64,000 nt of DNA from Cylicocyclus nassatus (taxonomy: Eukaryota; Nematoda; Chromadorea; Rhabditida; Strongylidae): NCBI GenBank assembly GCA_958299035.1, contig CATQJL010000316.1:30817441-30881440 (forward strand), in the 5' to 3' direction. The notes beneath the pieces are model-generated. The model was not told where the DNA came from. It saw nothing but the letters and a program-made list of their open reading frames with translations, and made no database searches. The position numbers were made by a program, and so were the translations under genes. Positions 33,743 to 45,589 of the stretch are shown piece by piece; positions within the stretch are counted from its first letter, which is position 1; every line of letters begins with the position of its first letter.

Positions 33743-35473
33743 CTGTAAAATTGGGACCAATTATGACGCAAGGAAAGAAACGATACTCTTCTTTGAAAAA
33801 ATGGGTCAGGATAATGGAAAAGTACCTTCTTTGCTAAAGTGCTTTGCTAAAGTGCTCCTTTTTGGCAACTAAATGTTAGCATGACCTCATGTCACAGTTT
33901 ACTGAAAAAAAGGTTTGATTTTCCAGTTTACGTCCAGCATTGTTTATCAAAATCAGCAACTTGCATCAATCAATGTACTAAGTTGAGTCTTTTTCAACCT
34001 TCGCCCAAATGAGGTCATCTTTAGACAATCTTAAAATAATGTCTAGCGCAACATTTCATCCTCTCTTCGGCAGTAATGTTGGTTGAGGCAATTTTCCTTT
34101 TGCTCAGAACCCTTAATTGCGAAGCCGACATTTGTGCCCTTTGTAATTTTCGCTAATATTTAACATTTTTATTTCAAAATTTAAAAAACTTGAATACCTG
34201 GAGATGGGGCAAGTGTTTTTTTTTGCAAATTATTTTCTAGGTCTTGACTAGCTTTTTCAGGCGTATTTAGAATATCCGACAACTCTCAAATTTAAAAAAA
34301 TTGCGTTAAACCGTACAAAAATCTTGAAATCAAAAGGGTTCGAAACTTTATTATCATCGGAATTAATTTGAGGGAATTATCAAGCGTCGTTTCAAAATAT
34401 CATGATTTGAAATTTTTGGACAAAGATATGCCAGTTGCAAATATTCAACGTGAACACCTTGAGTTCAAGAATTTTGTGATCAACTCAGCGGTATTGGAGC
34501 CAGGCTCGGCACAGGAAGCATTGAAAGATGAATATCGTTTTTGGGACAACAAGCGGTTTTTGTGGCCGGATAAACAAAAAGATTCCGTTTTTTAGTCGAA
34601 GTGTTAAAGTCAAGGGGACTTCGTGCGAAAGTTCAAAGATTAAAGGGAACTTCGTTCAAAAAGTTTCAGGTGCCAGCTCGTGCCCTGACTGTAACATTCA
34701 AATAGACCTTGTAAGGGCTGAAAAGAAAAGGAAGCGTTTTTTTTAAGCAACTCTGTATCAATATCTCTGATATGGGCAGGAGATTAGAAAAGGTTTTCGG
34801 CTTCGAAGCTAAACATCCGAGAATGTAAAAAATCTACTTCCGACATCTTGTTTTCCTGTTTTTCATTGGTGAGATTTCCTCAACAAGCTTTACAGCAAAC
34901 AGAACAATTTACCAAACTCTCATGTTTGTGTTACCACTACTTGTGCTTGATTCCTCTCTTAACGACTTTTCAGCTACAATTGTTTGAGGAGTAACTTATA
35001 AATTCGAAAAATCTGTGGCAATAAACTATTCTATACATTTTCTGGATTATCTTTACCTTCCCTTCTCAAGACTGCCTTCGCTGCCCAACGTCAACATTAA
35101 AGAGGCGTTGAAAAGAAAACTTTTTCGAGTTTAAAAAGATTTTTGAAACTTTTCAGCATACCTGAACCACTGCAGAGGCTATAGAATTTCTCTTTGAGCT
35201 TAGAAGATTTTCTTAAGTTTTTTTGTACTCATGCGACCTAAGTGGAGGGTGACATAAAGTACTTGCCAAAATTGCATTTTTTCCTTTCTGGGTTTCCAAA
35301 AGTAGTGGATTCTTTTTTTTTTTCAAATTCTTCTGATGTAATGAACTCAAGTGATTTGTTAGAGCAGGCAAACTTTCAAATGCATATTACTTTTTGAAAA
35401 ACACCATGCAGTACATTTGTAAAAGAAAAAAATGCGACAAAACTCATTACACAACCTAATATTAGGCTGAAAA
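33743..35473. other. Mostly unannotated, with a dispersed repeat at 34500-34700
   Basis: The segment around 34525-34700 (ATATCGTTTTTGGGACAA, TTTTTTAGTCGA, GGGACTTCG, GGTGCCAGCTC in that order) parallels 58030-58200 inside the large palindrome. The rest shows no supported exon. ACAACCTAA at 35452 is a solo mariner-like end. Confidence 0.45.
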
Positions 35474-35863
35474 CTAACAAGGGAAGCGTGTGTAGTCGAA
35501 GTGGCCTTTTCAGATGAGACCCATACTGCTTTGGAGAGTATTGCGCAGTGATTTGAAATTTACCTTCATTATCTGCCAAGTGCCTTTGGACACCGAGAAA
35601 AAAATAGAACAAAACTAGAGTAAAACCGCTCGTATTTGCTCACAAGATCCAGTGTTGAGTATCAGAGCAGTTCATGCAATGGATACATTTTGTGTAACAT
35701 GCTAATACTTAACATTGCTTTATATGAGCGCTTGACGGTCGTATCTCTGCCTCCAGAGGCGCCTGGCAGATAATGAAGGCAGATTTGGAGCTATCATGGA
35801 ATGCTTTTCAAAGTGGTATAAGTTCATTTAACGCAACTTCGACTAAACATGCTTCCCTTGTAA
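35474..35863. mobile_element. Fold-back element, about 390 bp
   Basis: CTAACAAGGGAAGCGTG at the left and CATGCTTCCCTTGTAAG at the right are mirrored. The arms include TAGTCGAAGT and AATTTACCTTCATTATCTGCCA-type blocks against their complements. The terminal motif matches that of the tRNA-bearing element at 27031-27959, which suggests one transposon family with different cargo. Confidence 0.7.
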
Positions 35864-36131
35864 GTTACTAAGACTAACTTCTTTCATAACATTACTCTGT
35901 TTAGATGTAGCGCACTCAAACCTCTAGCAGTATGTAGGGCGTAATGTGTGCTATACGTCGCACAAATGTTCAAATTTAACACGAATTGGAAAACTCCCAT
36001 TCATTTGAAAACTAGTGAGTTCGAGAATTTTTGGGGTTGTAAAACAAAATGAAGCCGTTAGCAGCGTAAATTATGCGCATTAATCTGGAGTTTTACATGA
36101 GTTGTTGCTAAACGCCTCTTCTCTTGTTTGG

Positions 36132-36333
36132 GACCGGCCAGACTATTTGAAGAGGTGATTCCTGCGACTCCTGTAATTCCTGCAATTCTTGTGATTCCTT
36201 TACTTCCGATGTACCGCACTACGGAGCGCTTTGCAAATTTTGACATACGTTGTTTTTTCGCAATATACATTGTTATGGGACCCGCAGCAATCACAGAAAT
36301 CGCAGGAATTGCGGGAATCACAGGAGCCGGTCT
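36132..36333. repeat. Short imperfect inverted repeat, 200 bp
   Basis: GACCGGCxxxxxxTxTxxGA with runs of GTGATTCCTGCGACTCCTG on the left mirrors GCAGGAATTGCGGGAATCAC…GCCGGTC on the right. Each arm is itself built from 9-12-bp ATTCCTGC-like words, so it is a decayed MITE or a simple inverted repeat. Confidence 0.55.
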
Positions 36334-36804
36334 CTTTAGCTTAAGACCCCATCGCAAACCTACAGTAATCCTACAAAAAGGCCTCAACACGCAACCTTAT
36401 GATCGTTTCGTTACTAACATATAGGATACCCTCCATGCCAAGTTTCAGTCCAATTTGTCAAATTCCATAATTTTTACCTTTACCGTTACCTCTTTACCGT
36501 ATACCCACCGTAACCCTCACTGCGACTTCGAAGTTCGTGGCAAAATGGCAAAATTTGGGTGCGCCATATTGGAGAGGAAAGTTATTGAATGATTCGTAAG
36601 ATTTGGTTTCCAACCTATTATATTTGCCGTTATTTTTTTAAGGTGTGGTTGTAATCCCCTCTCTCCGCCATCCTTTCCTTGTTTCCCTTCAAACTGACTT
36701 CTCCGTGCAAGCTTTTCTCCACACCTCCGTCCATTCTTTTTCTTCATCTCTACAGTTCTTCATGCTCACCACCGCTTCACCGTTTCATTCTGTGAAAAAC
36801 CGAA

Positions 36805-39800
36805 ATGGGGATATCGAAATCAAAGACAATTCGTACCCGAGAACTTCTGAAGCCACCTAATGCCGTGTCCTAACATATGAGGACAAAATGCTTGAAGAAG
36901 AAAAATTGCAGCGTGTCTGTTAAAATCTTCAGTTTGAGTTTTCGTGCGTAGGTAAGATAATAAAGCTGAAATTCGAAAATGCTAGGAGAAAAACTTTTGT
37001 AACGGCGTATGAGCTAAGCGGATGAGCGGGAGATTTATCTAAAAAAAGACCAGGTTTGATACTTTAGGAAGACAGAAAGCGGAGGGAGCTCTTGGAGCAA
37101 GGATACGAGCAATACCGTCACATCAACTTCAATGTAAGTCAACATTTCACGTCGATAAACAATCATGTTAGATGACTTGTTTTCAGAGAGGACGTAACAC
37201 TGTGCCTGTCGATCTTTTCTTTAACGTCAACCCCGAAATACGTCTTGAGCAGTTCAAGCCTAAGCCTGAATCACATGCTCCATTTGCCATTGCGCGAGGC
37301 TACAAAACTTTACACGGAAACGATGTCAAAATACTGCGCCTAACCGATGAAACGACCTCTGAGCCAGGAAGCGGAGAACTACCTCAGAAAGTTATTCTCG
37401 TAGACGAAGTCTCCGATCAACATTTTCAAGATGATTTAGAAATCATAAATGACATAGACCCAGACCTGCAGCCGAACCCTGCAGAAACGTACCCTAAAGA
37501 GATTCCAAGAATTCCTGATGAAATGCAACAGGGTGCTTCTTGGCTTCAAATGCCATCAATCAATAGCGTCGATAGTCTGATCGAACAGCGGGAAGAGAAA
37601 GAAAGTAAGTCATTGCTTAATTTTTCAGCTTCCTCTGTATGGAGTAAAGTCTGCTTACACAATTCCTTCCAGAAGGTGGTAGGAAGACCTCGGAAATCCC
37701 TTTACTTGTTTATGAAACAACGCCAAGTCCCGTCAACATCGAAACTTCCGAGAACATAACCTTATCCTCAGTCTTGAATCTCACAACGAACAGTACAGCG
37801 ACGAACATGTTCACAGTGCGTCCTGAGTTTGCAACTCCATTGCTTTCTGTTATCAGCGATCTCGTCCGAGACGAGTACGACTGGGAAGACAAAGGAGAAT
37901 GGAGATCGGGAAAAAGCCCGGCTTCAAAAAAGAGATCTTCGGGTATTCTTGGATGGAGAGGCGTATTTCGAAAACATAAGAGGATGGGCGTGCAGCAACA
38001 TCAAGAATTTCCTCGAGGAGACATGCTCAACGAAAAAAAATTTGCGGTCCTAAACCCAGTTCGTGAAAAAGAGCAACCATTAACTCAAAATTCGAGGTAA
38101 GAAGCTGAATAAAAATTCACATACATCTCTTGAGGTATACCATTTCATATCCTTATCGAGATATAGCTGCTAGACTTATTTAGTGGGTATTATTTCGCTT
38201 GGAGCAATAATGTCTCCTTAGAAAAAATATATCTTAGCAGTTTGTATCAAGTCGTAGTTAACCGTGCAATAACATGACCGGATGCAAGATGGTGAAAAAG
38301 ATATCGTAATTTTCCTTTTCAAAAGAGATTCATCACTGTGAGAGTCTCAGAAGAGCCCCAACTAATACTTCTCGTTACATGCTAAATCGTCCATTGTTGG
38401 CTAGAAGGTTTTGTAAAAGTTGATCTCATTATCATTAGGTGCAAATGATCCTCTTCGACAGTGATTCGTGAAAATGCATGAAGTATATACTCGATAGAGC
38501 AAAGCAAGCTTCACAAGGCAACCACCAGTTTTTCTCAGAAATCATAATGTACCTCTTGTCGGGGATGCGTAGCAAGCGGCATCCGGGCAGCCGACTGCTG
38601 CCACAGCCAGATGCCAGAGCTGGCGTCAGGTTGCGGCAGCAGATGGTTAATCAAGCCAGTCGTCTGAAATCTCCTGCCGAGAAATTTTCTCGCACCTCTT
38701 CACGCTGAGGTGCGATATCACCCACAGGGACACCACCATATCCTCAATATCTATGTACTTGCAAACCCTCAACTTTCTACATTTTACTGATATCAAGCAA
38801 ATGGACAAATCAACACAGAGTAGAGTTTTCGTAAAATGGTCACAAAATTGAATTCCTCAAGATCAGAAGCCGAATCAAAATGTTAAGTTGTTAAAATTGT
38901 TTTTTGAGAATTCAAATCGAAAGAGAACGGGCGACACAAAATGAGAAGAAAATCTTCTGGACATGACAAGAAAAGCTGTGAAAATCAGTACTTTTATCAG
39001 TATTTTACTTAAGATGCTTTCTGACTTTTTACACCTTTCCATACTCCTATATTGTGAGCAAAATTTCAAAACCAAATATAATGTCGTTACGAATTCTGAA
39101 ATCTTCATGGAAAATTATGTTTAATCTCGAAAGGACTGTGGCGAGCAAAAAATCTATTAGCACAGAAAACGAAGAGAAACGTGTCGGCCAAATTCGTTTA
39201 AAAAATTTCCAGAAGCAGAAGAAGCTCATTCAGAAGTTGCTCAAGCAATTTTTTCGTCTCAAATTTGTAACAGAAAAAACTATCTAATCTCCCATTTATT
39301 CGCTTTCGTAACTGTCTGTAAATTTTCAAAATTGTCACTGTATACTTATGTAAATGGTGGCATAGTTCTCAACAAACTAAGAATTTTTGCTGTTTAGAAC
39401 ATTATAGATGTTGAGGGTATTGCGCTGTCTCTGATAACTTGATATCGCACCTCACCGCGAAGAGGTGCGAGGAAACTTCTTGGCAAGAGGCTTCAGACGA
39501 TTGGCGTAAACAATGTACCATCTGCAAGGGCGCTGACGCCAGCCCAGCTCTGGCGGTTGGCTACGGCAGCAAGCGGCTGCCTGGATACCACTTGTACGCC
39601 TCCCTCTTGTCAGAAGCAAAACTTATTCAATCACTTCGAAGTCCGGATCTGCGCCAGGAAAAATTTTGCCAGCCAAGTCATTGTGAACAAAAGTACTCTG
39701 AAATATAGAAATGCAGCTGGAATTTTTTTTGAGGGTAGACAAGAGATAACTAATAAAAAATGGCGCCTTCCAGTCAGCGAACGCAATCAATAAATGCTGT

Positions 39801-40585
39801 CCTTATGTTGCATGCTGAGCATGTAAGAGATCGGTAGGATTTTCTCAACTAATTCAATGCTTGCGCCTAATGTGATCAATAAAGCTTCAAATTCCATGAG
39901 GATTACGATTTACAAAGTCTCGGTAGCCATTTTGGAGAGCATGCTGCTCTAACGAATTTGCCCCAAATCCTTTTTGTATTCACATTTCGGCTGTAGCTAA
40001 AACGCTCATTATTTTTTCAACAGCCTAGAAGGTTGTGTAAAATGTTTTGTCGCATTTTTAATTTGCTATTTGTATGTTTTCTGCTGTGATTCATCAAATG
40101 CTTGCTTCGATGAACATGCTAAAGAAAAGAATGAAAGCAGAAAACACGGCTGTACATACGTTTGTTGTTAAGTTTGCTGAGCCTGAAGAAAGATGTCGAG
40201 ATGTCTTTCACTGTAGTTTTATCGTCGTAAATATTCTTTGCCTTTTCGGTTTCACTTCTACTAAGTGGCAGATTGATACAAACTTTTGTAGAGCAGACTT
40301 GAAGCTCCCAACAACTCATATAAATTCTGTCGACTTTACAGAATATAAACGAAAATGAAACAAAAAAGGCTAACAAACTTATTACATAACTATAGTATAC
40401 TAGTAAACTATTTTAGCTTGTTGCGCCAGCCAAGCCAGCAGATGAGCTATCAACATCGTAGCAAGCAAAAGCGACAACTGCGAAGAGAAAAGGTGAATTC
40501 AGGCTCAAAAACTGTGCAGCTGGACTCCACGAACAAGTTTTCATCAAGTCTTCTCAAACAGCATTCTGTTAAGCGAACCTTAGAG
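36805..40585 (+). CDS. Multi-exon gene, unnamed acidic/Ser-Thr-rich protein
   Basis: Candidate exons are 36805-36870 (MGISKSKTIRTRELLKPP), about 36878-36918 (DKMLEEEKLQR), 37068-37133 (EDRKRRELLEQGYEQYRHIN), 37187-37604 (starts RGRNTVPVDLFFNVNPE), 37673-38096 (starts KGGRKTSEIPLLVYETT) and 40417-40492 or -40585 (LLRQPSQQMSYQHRSKQKRQ). From 37068 on, every junction keeps phase, and donors (GTAAGT, GTAAGA) and acceptors (TTTTCAG, CTTCCAG, TTTTAG) are good. The first two pieces do not join cleanly and may contain a frameshift. MGxxSKS resembles an N-myristoylation start if 36805 is the true start. The middle is Glu/Asp/Pro/Thr-rich with NxS/T sites, and the end is very basic. A frame at 40636-40773 (ending VVVTPCL then TAG) may be the last exon, but its phase is not reconciled. 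No family is recognised. Confidence 0.55.
38553..39612. mobile_element. Fold-back element inside the long intron
   Basis: The left arm (CTCTTGTCGGGGATGCG…CAAGCGGCATCC) is complementary to the right arm ending GTACGCCTCCCTCTTGTCAG. Arms of about 200 bp include TGCCGAGAAATTTTCTCGC and GAGGTGCGATATCA blocks. The spacer of about 650 bp is AT-rich. It lies within the 2.3-kb intron between the exons ending at 38096 and starting at 40417, and explains most of that intron's length. Confidence 0.75.
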
Positions 40586-40773
40586 GTAGTAATTTTTTTA
40601 GGAAGTGTTAAATTAGAAATATTTATGAAATTAGTACGGCGGCCAAAGAACCAGAAGCGGCGTTAGTACGAAGATACGACTTTGGAATCAAGGTCGACTC
40701 AATCTCAGCCCAAGGAAGAAAGTTAGGCGAAGTTGCAAATGCTAGCCATGTAGTCGTAACTCCCTGTCTGTAG

Positions 40774-41624
40774 CATTGTGTGAGATTGTCAATTTGCAGT
40801 CAACCAATCAGGAATGTTGCGGCTTATAGCCGTAGTCATTGAATACACATAATTTCTCTTTAGTAAAGTTGAGTTATATTGTTTGCCTTTTTTAGATCAT
40901 TAAAAGACTGCCCAACCTTCTGCTGTACACAAGTGACACAAAGTCAAATGCAATAAGACAACTCTATCAGCAGACTGAAACGGCCGTATAAAGAGAGTAA
41001 AAAAGAAAAAAAATTTGAGTATTTCTTTGTTCGTTATCTTTAAAAAAGCTAAGTGGTGTTGTAAAAGACAGATAGCTACGATAACAGACTCTCATTTACT
41101 GGCTTATACTAACTTGGCTCTACACTCTCACTTTGAACCACCACAACTTCAAAGTAATTTCTCTACTACGGTACTAATCTTCACGCTTAGCGCTTCATCT
41201 TGTCGCTGCGGTCCCACATGCCTTCTTACGTGAACTGATTACTAAAGAACTGAGCACGAAAGAAGTTTTAATCGCTGATATTTGGACCTTATGTATGTAT
41301 AAAACGAACAGAGACCATAATGGTGATTGGTAGGAAGGTATCAAAAAATAGTGGACATAGGATACATACATAGGAAGGCACTTTTTCAGAACGACTACTT
41401 TATTACTGGTGTTTCAAGCTCTTATATTACAGCGGCATGCTCTAAACTTATGGGCCAATCCCAAAATCATAGACCAATTTAATCGACTTGACTAATCCTG
41501 TAAAGAGTTGTTCGGATGTGTTCATTGCAGGATGACCTAAAATGCCAAGGTTTTATGTTTGCAGCAGTAAACAAGAGTGCGCCAAGCAATTTTTTTAACA
41601 ATTTAGAAAAATTACACTTTTAAA
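40774..41624. other. No feature seen
   Basis: AT-rich sequence downstream of the previous gene. No supported exon or paired repeat. Confidence 0.3.
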
Positions 41625-41871
41625 ATGTTCAAATTTTCACGGTTTCTAATCAAAAATAAAGCCGTGATTGACCTACATCAAATATATCAAGACGGAATTG
41701 TAGGCAGCATGTTGGAAAAGCTTGACTCAATGAACCTCAAAGAAAAGCACCTAACACAGCTTAACCTTTTGTTGAGCGACCTACCATTTAGCTGCGGAGG
41801 ACAAATTTCGAACGTTCTGTTTTTGTTTACTGTGAAAAATTGGCATACTATCCAACAGGGGAGGACTGCCC
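41625..41871 (+). CDS. Candidate first exon, unnamed
   Basis: From ATG at 41625 the frame reads MFKFSRFLIKNKAVIDLHQI and continues with a plausible helical region (SMLEKLDSMNLKEKHLTQLN, SDLPFSCGGQISNVLFLFTV) to a good donor, GCCC|GTAAGT at 41872. No acceptor is needed if this is a 5' exon. The next exon is not found. A minus-strand frame of similar quality lies just downstream (42248), so the strand of the gene here is uncertain. Confidence 0.35.
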
Positions 41872-42247
41872 GTAAGTAAAAATCTGCCGAAAAAAGGTCT
41901 GAGATACCAAAACAACTCGAAATGAATCTTTTCTCACAGGAAAGAAATATAATTCAATGTATTAGCACTTAGATTTTGATGTCAGTAAGTCGATAATTGT
42001 GCAAATTTGCACAGAAAAAAGTCAATAAATCGCTCTTTATTTATGAGCCAGCTATAGGGATTTGGGCGGTTGCGGGAGTCGGTGAGTTTGCGGTCACTGC
42101 ATGCGCTTCAAGCTTTCTAGTTACCTTTCTCGTTTCAAATGCTTTTTCTGCTATCAGATGTTAGCTTCCAATTACCTGAAACTATAATACGGAATTGTTC
42201 AACTTGTTCAAGGCCTTGTGCATTCTGCGTGTACAGTAGCAGCAAAC

Positions 42248-44100
42248 TCACCGAGTTTTACGATTACGCAGAACCCTAACTAATATCGTATCTGTAATCA
42301 GCGTCTGAAGCCGATTCAAAATGTCTGGGTCTCTTGTCAAAAGGCTAATCTGAGTCAGGTACCTTTCCTCGTCTTTAAAAAAGAGAGGTATTCGCAAATA
42401 ATCGAGCATATTTAGTGCTAATTGTGAATCTGGTGTCAATATCCACGTTTTTAGGCAAACCTTTGAATCATAGATATAACACACGATAATGAAAGGAGCC
42501 AAATCTGCAATAAAAGGTTTAAGACCAGGGTCAAGCGTGTTGATGCGATCCTGGACCCTCATTTACGACCCCCCCCCCCCTTGAAGGTACCCATCCGCAC
42601 ACCCCCCTCCTCTCCTCCCCTCCCTCCCCCTTACCTCCCCTGCCCACATTTCTCGCGGTAAGCTGCATAAATAAATGTCTATCTCAAAAAACACCTGCGT
42701 GACAACTTCAGTGAGGTTTCGGAAGCAGAATTTCTAGGCCATTGGGTGCGCCCAGCAACTCTAGCACATATACACGCCTTCAATAATGTTTGAGATTTTG
42801 AAAGTTTACTTTTGAATTTTCAGGCATACTTCAGGCCAAGCAAATTCGATTCCCGTATGCGACACAAATTTTTACACGGAAAACAAAATGACATTCTTGA
42901 ACTATAAAAGATGTTTTCGACTAAGAAGCTCAGTTCTTACTCTTCCACAGTTTTTCCTGCGAAAAAAACCGCTTTAGCGCCGTCCAGAACGACGTCAAAA
43001 ACATGCATGAGCACGGTAGTTTGAAAATTCGTAACTAAGGCCAGGAAAAGACTGAGAGGCTGCAAGGAACAGGTTCTGTAGCATAGTGCCCAGACTATTC
43101 ATAAAAAAAGTTTCAGCCCTTGAGGAGCAGTGAGCTCGAAAAAATTTAGATCAGGCTCTCGCAAATTTAGATGCGATCCTAAAAAGCAAAAACTGGGATT
43201 TTTGAGCTTAAAATTTTGTAACTTACCAGAGAAGTTATAAAACAGCCTGAAATTCTTATGATAAGAACTAGAGGTATGGCCTCGTATTACAGCAAGTTTG
43301 CAGCTAACGAGCTTCAACAGCTCCGAAGAAATTTAGATCAGGCGCAGATACGACCCCCCTTTTCTCATTTTTTGCTACCATACATAAAATCATAAGAAAA
43401 TCAGTGAAAATCAATCAGTTTATAAAATAACACGATTTCGCACAGCAGTAGCAGGGCTTATCTAAAGTATATATAAATCGTAAGGGCCGCATAAATGGCA
43501 TTACAAAAAGATTTACGAACTATTGATTGTCATCGTTGATCTACATGTGCGCTTTTGTCGAGTGTGCGAGTCTTCAGTGAGCCTTTGGAAGCAGGATGTC
43601 TACACCAATTGGCACATCCAACATCTTTGTCACACATACATGTCTTTAGTAGCATTTGAGCTTCTAAAAATTCATGCCAGCAGGGTTCGATCCCCAGACA
43701 GGTTTGAGACAATATTTTGCGGGAGAAATAGCGATTCCCATAAAAAAAGGAACTAAGTCATAATCTTTTAAAAGTGCAGCAAATGAAGCGAATTTTTACG
43801 CTTGCAAATGTTTTCAAATTATTGCTCACTCGTTTTTATTTGATACATTGGTACACGGCATTCCATGAATTAATTGTTAAGAACATATACTAATTGTTGC
43901 TATTCGGTTTGCTTTCAGTCGTACGGTTTTTTATCCAAACTACCCCCTCTTACGACCCCCCCCCCCCTCACCGTAGGCTCCCTTTACGACCCCCCGTTGC
44001 GACAGTCGCATCACACGCTTGACCCTGATTCAGACCTTCCGTTTCGGTCAGGTTCTCGCCAGCTTTTCGAGAAATGAGATTTATGGTAACCATTTGATTG
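42248..44100 (-). pseudogene. Minus-strand open frame split by a hAT element
   Basis: A protein-like frame (FIADLAPFIIVCYIYDSKVC, then TWILTPDSQLALNMLDYLRI, ending ILVRVLRNR before a possible GTAAAA donor at about 42255) runs into the right-hand end of the hAT element at 42526. On the other side of the element, past one copy of the 8-bp site, the same frame continues upstream (INLISRKAGENLTETEG). The insertion therefore lies within an exon-like frame. The family is unknown. The intact exon would be at least 110 codons. Confidence 0.4.
42526..44027. mobile_element. hAT-type element, copy 2
   Basis: The ends CAGGGTCAAGCGTGTTGATG and CACACGCTTGACCCTG match the ends of the element at 29876-30994, and both have TACGACCCCCCCCC runs just inside. 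The flanking octamers, TTTAAGAC and ATTCAGAC, agree at 6 of 8 positions, as expected for a decayed hAT duplication. The interior is 1.5 kb without a transposase frame. A tRNA-type B box (GGGTTCGATCCCC, 43684-43696) lies inside. Confidence 0.8.
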
Positions 44101-45589
44101 TACATTTTGTTTTGCAAAATCTACCTGACGCTTTTTTATTAGATAAGGTCGCCCTAGTTAAAGCATATTGCGTATCATTGTCTTCCTTGTGTTTCAATGC
44201 TGCGCAGAGAGGTAATGTACTATTCTACAATTTTTGCTCTGTTTTCACAACAAACACATCTCGCAATTAAATGGTTAGCATAGAAGTACAGTTTGCGAAA
44301 GCACACCGGTGGTTGAATTGAAATACTTCCTGTGTTTCAAAAACTTAGTAAAGCCATCACAAATAGGTAAAACATGCAGGCCTTGAAAAACTCCAAATTA
44401 TAGTTACTTCGTCTCCTCCTATTTGCCTGAAACATGTGCAATTGCTTTTACGACTGATTGTGCAGTTATTGCTTGCTTTAACTGTCACTTTCAGCGGCCG
44501 GGTGATTGCATGGAGAGAATGGCTTACCTAGTCATTTCTCAGTACTTGTGGAGAACAACTAAAAGATTCTGTTAGAGAACTATGTGTGAGGATCAAAGCA
44601 TCTAAATGAACTAGCAATATGGAAACCGGTATCTCATTGTACGTATTGCTGGCAAAGTCCTAAATCAATGCTTGACATAGCTATCGCAATCTTGAAATGT
44701 AAACCCGATAAGATTGCTTGCGGCAAAAAGCTACAAACATTGCGGATAAACTCCAAAACTCCAAAACCAAAACGAACTACAAAAAGTTGCTTCAAATAAT
44801 AATTTCATTTCATATCAGCCTCTACGCTATCTGCTACTGTCACATCAGATGCTGTTGCTGGTTTAACTCATTCAAACCGATTGTAATTTTGTGCTTGAAC
44901 ACGAATTTAAAAGTACGGCTCACTAATGCATTTTAAAATTGCAGGCTCTCCGACGCAGGTGACGGCGCCAAAACTTTGGCGTAATAAAAGGTTATAACTC
45001 TTGCTATTATGTCGTCTGTTGTGAATCTATTCCTTATCAGAATTGACAAGAAAAACATGTGGTTAACTCAGAGTTTATTATTACAGAAACATGTGTGTAA
45101 TCAAATTCATTGTCCCAATCTACAGCGCTGATTCAAAAGAAAATACCGAAATGCATTTAAGTATTTCACTGAGTTCTGCGATAAAGTAACATAGCTTAAT
45201 CTTTCTTCATGCAGTCAACGTGAGCCAACATGAAATAACCTAACGAGATCTATTCAATCTACCTTACAATTAGAAGAAAGTGCTGAAGAAACAAGTGCAA
45301 CATTCAAGAAAATGACACATAGGCGGTGTTTACAACATAGACATCCATCTACGATTACGTTAAAAATCACATTGCAGTATCCATGGAGTGACAAGCATTA
45401 TAGTCATTTTATTGACGCAATACAAAGGAACGTTGATAAGAAATTATGTATCTTATCTTAGCAATAAACAATGGTAGGCTTTGGAAGAGTGACTAATGCT
45501 TCGTCTTCATAACGTTTGGTTAGAAAATTCCTTCCATGTTTTTCTAAAACGAAAAGCTATAAACTCAAGTGAGATATAAGCCTTGTAAA
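44101..45589. other. No feature seen
   Basis: AT-rich sequence. The frames at 44019-44270 and 44718-44936 have no splice support. Confidence 0.3.

Noticed and set aside
43660..43712. tRNA gene around the B box at 43684
   Set aside because: Only the GGGTTCGATCCCC box is convincing. No matching acceptor stem or anticodon arm can be drawn, and it lies within the hAT element.
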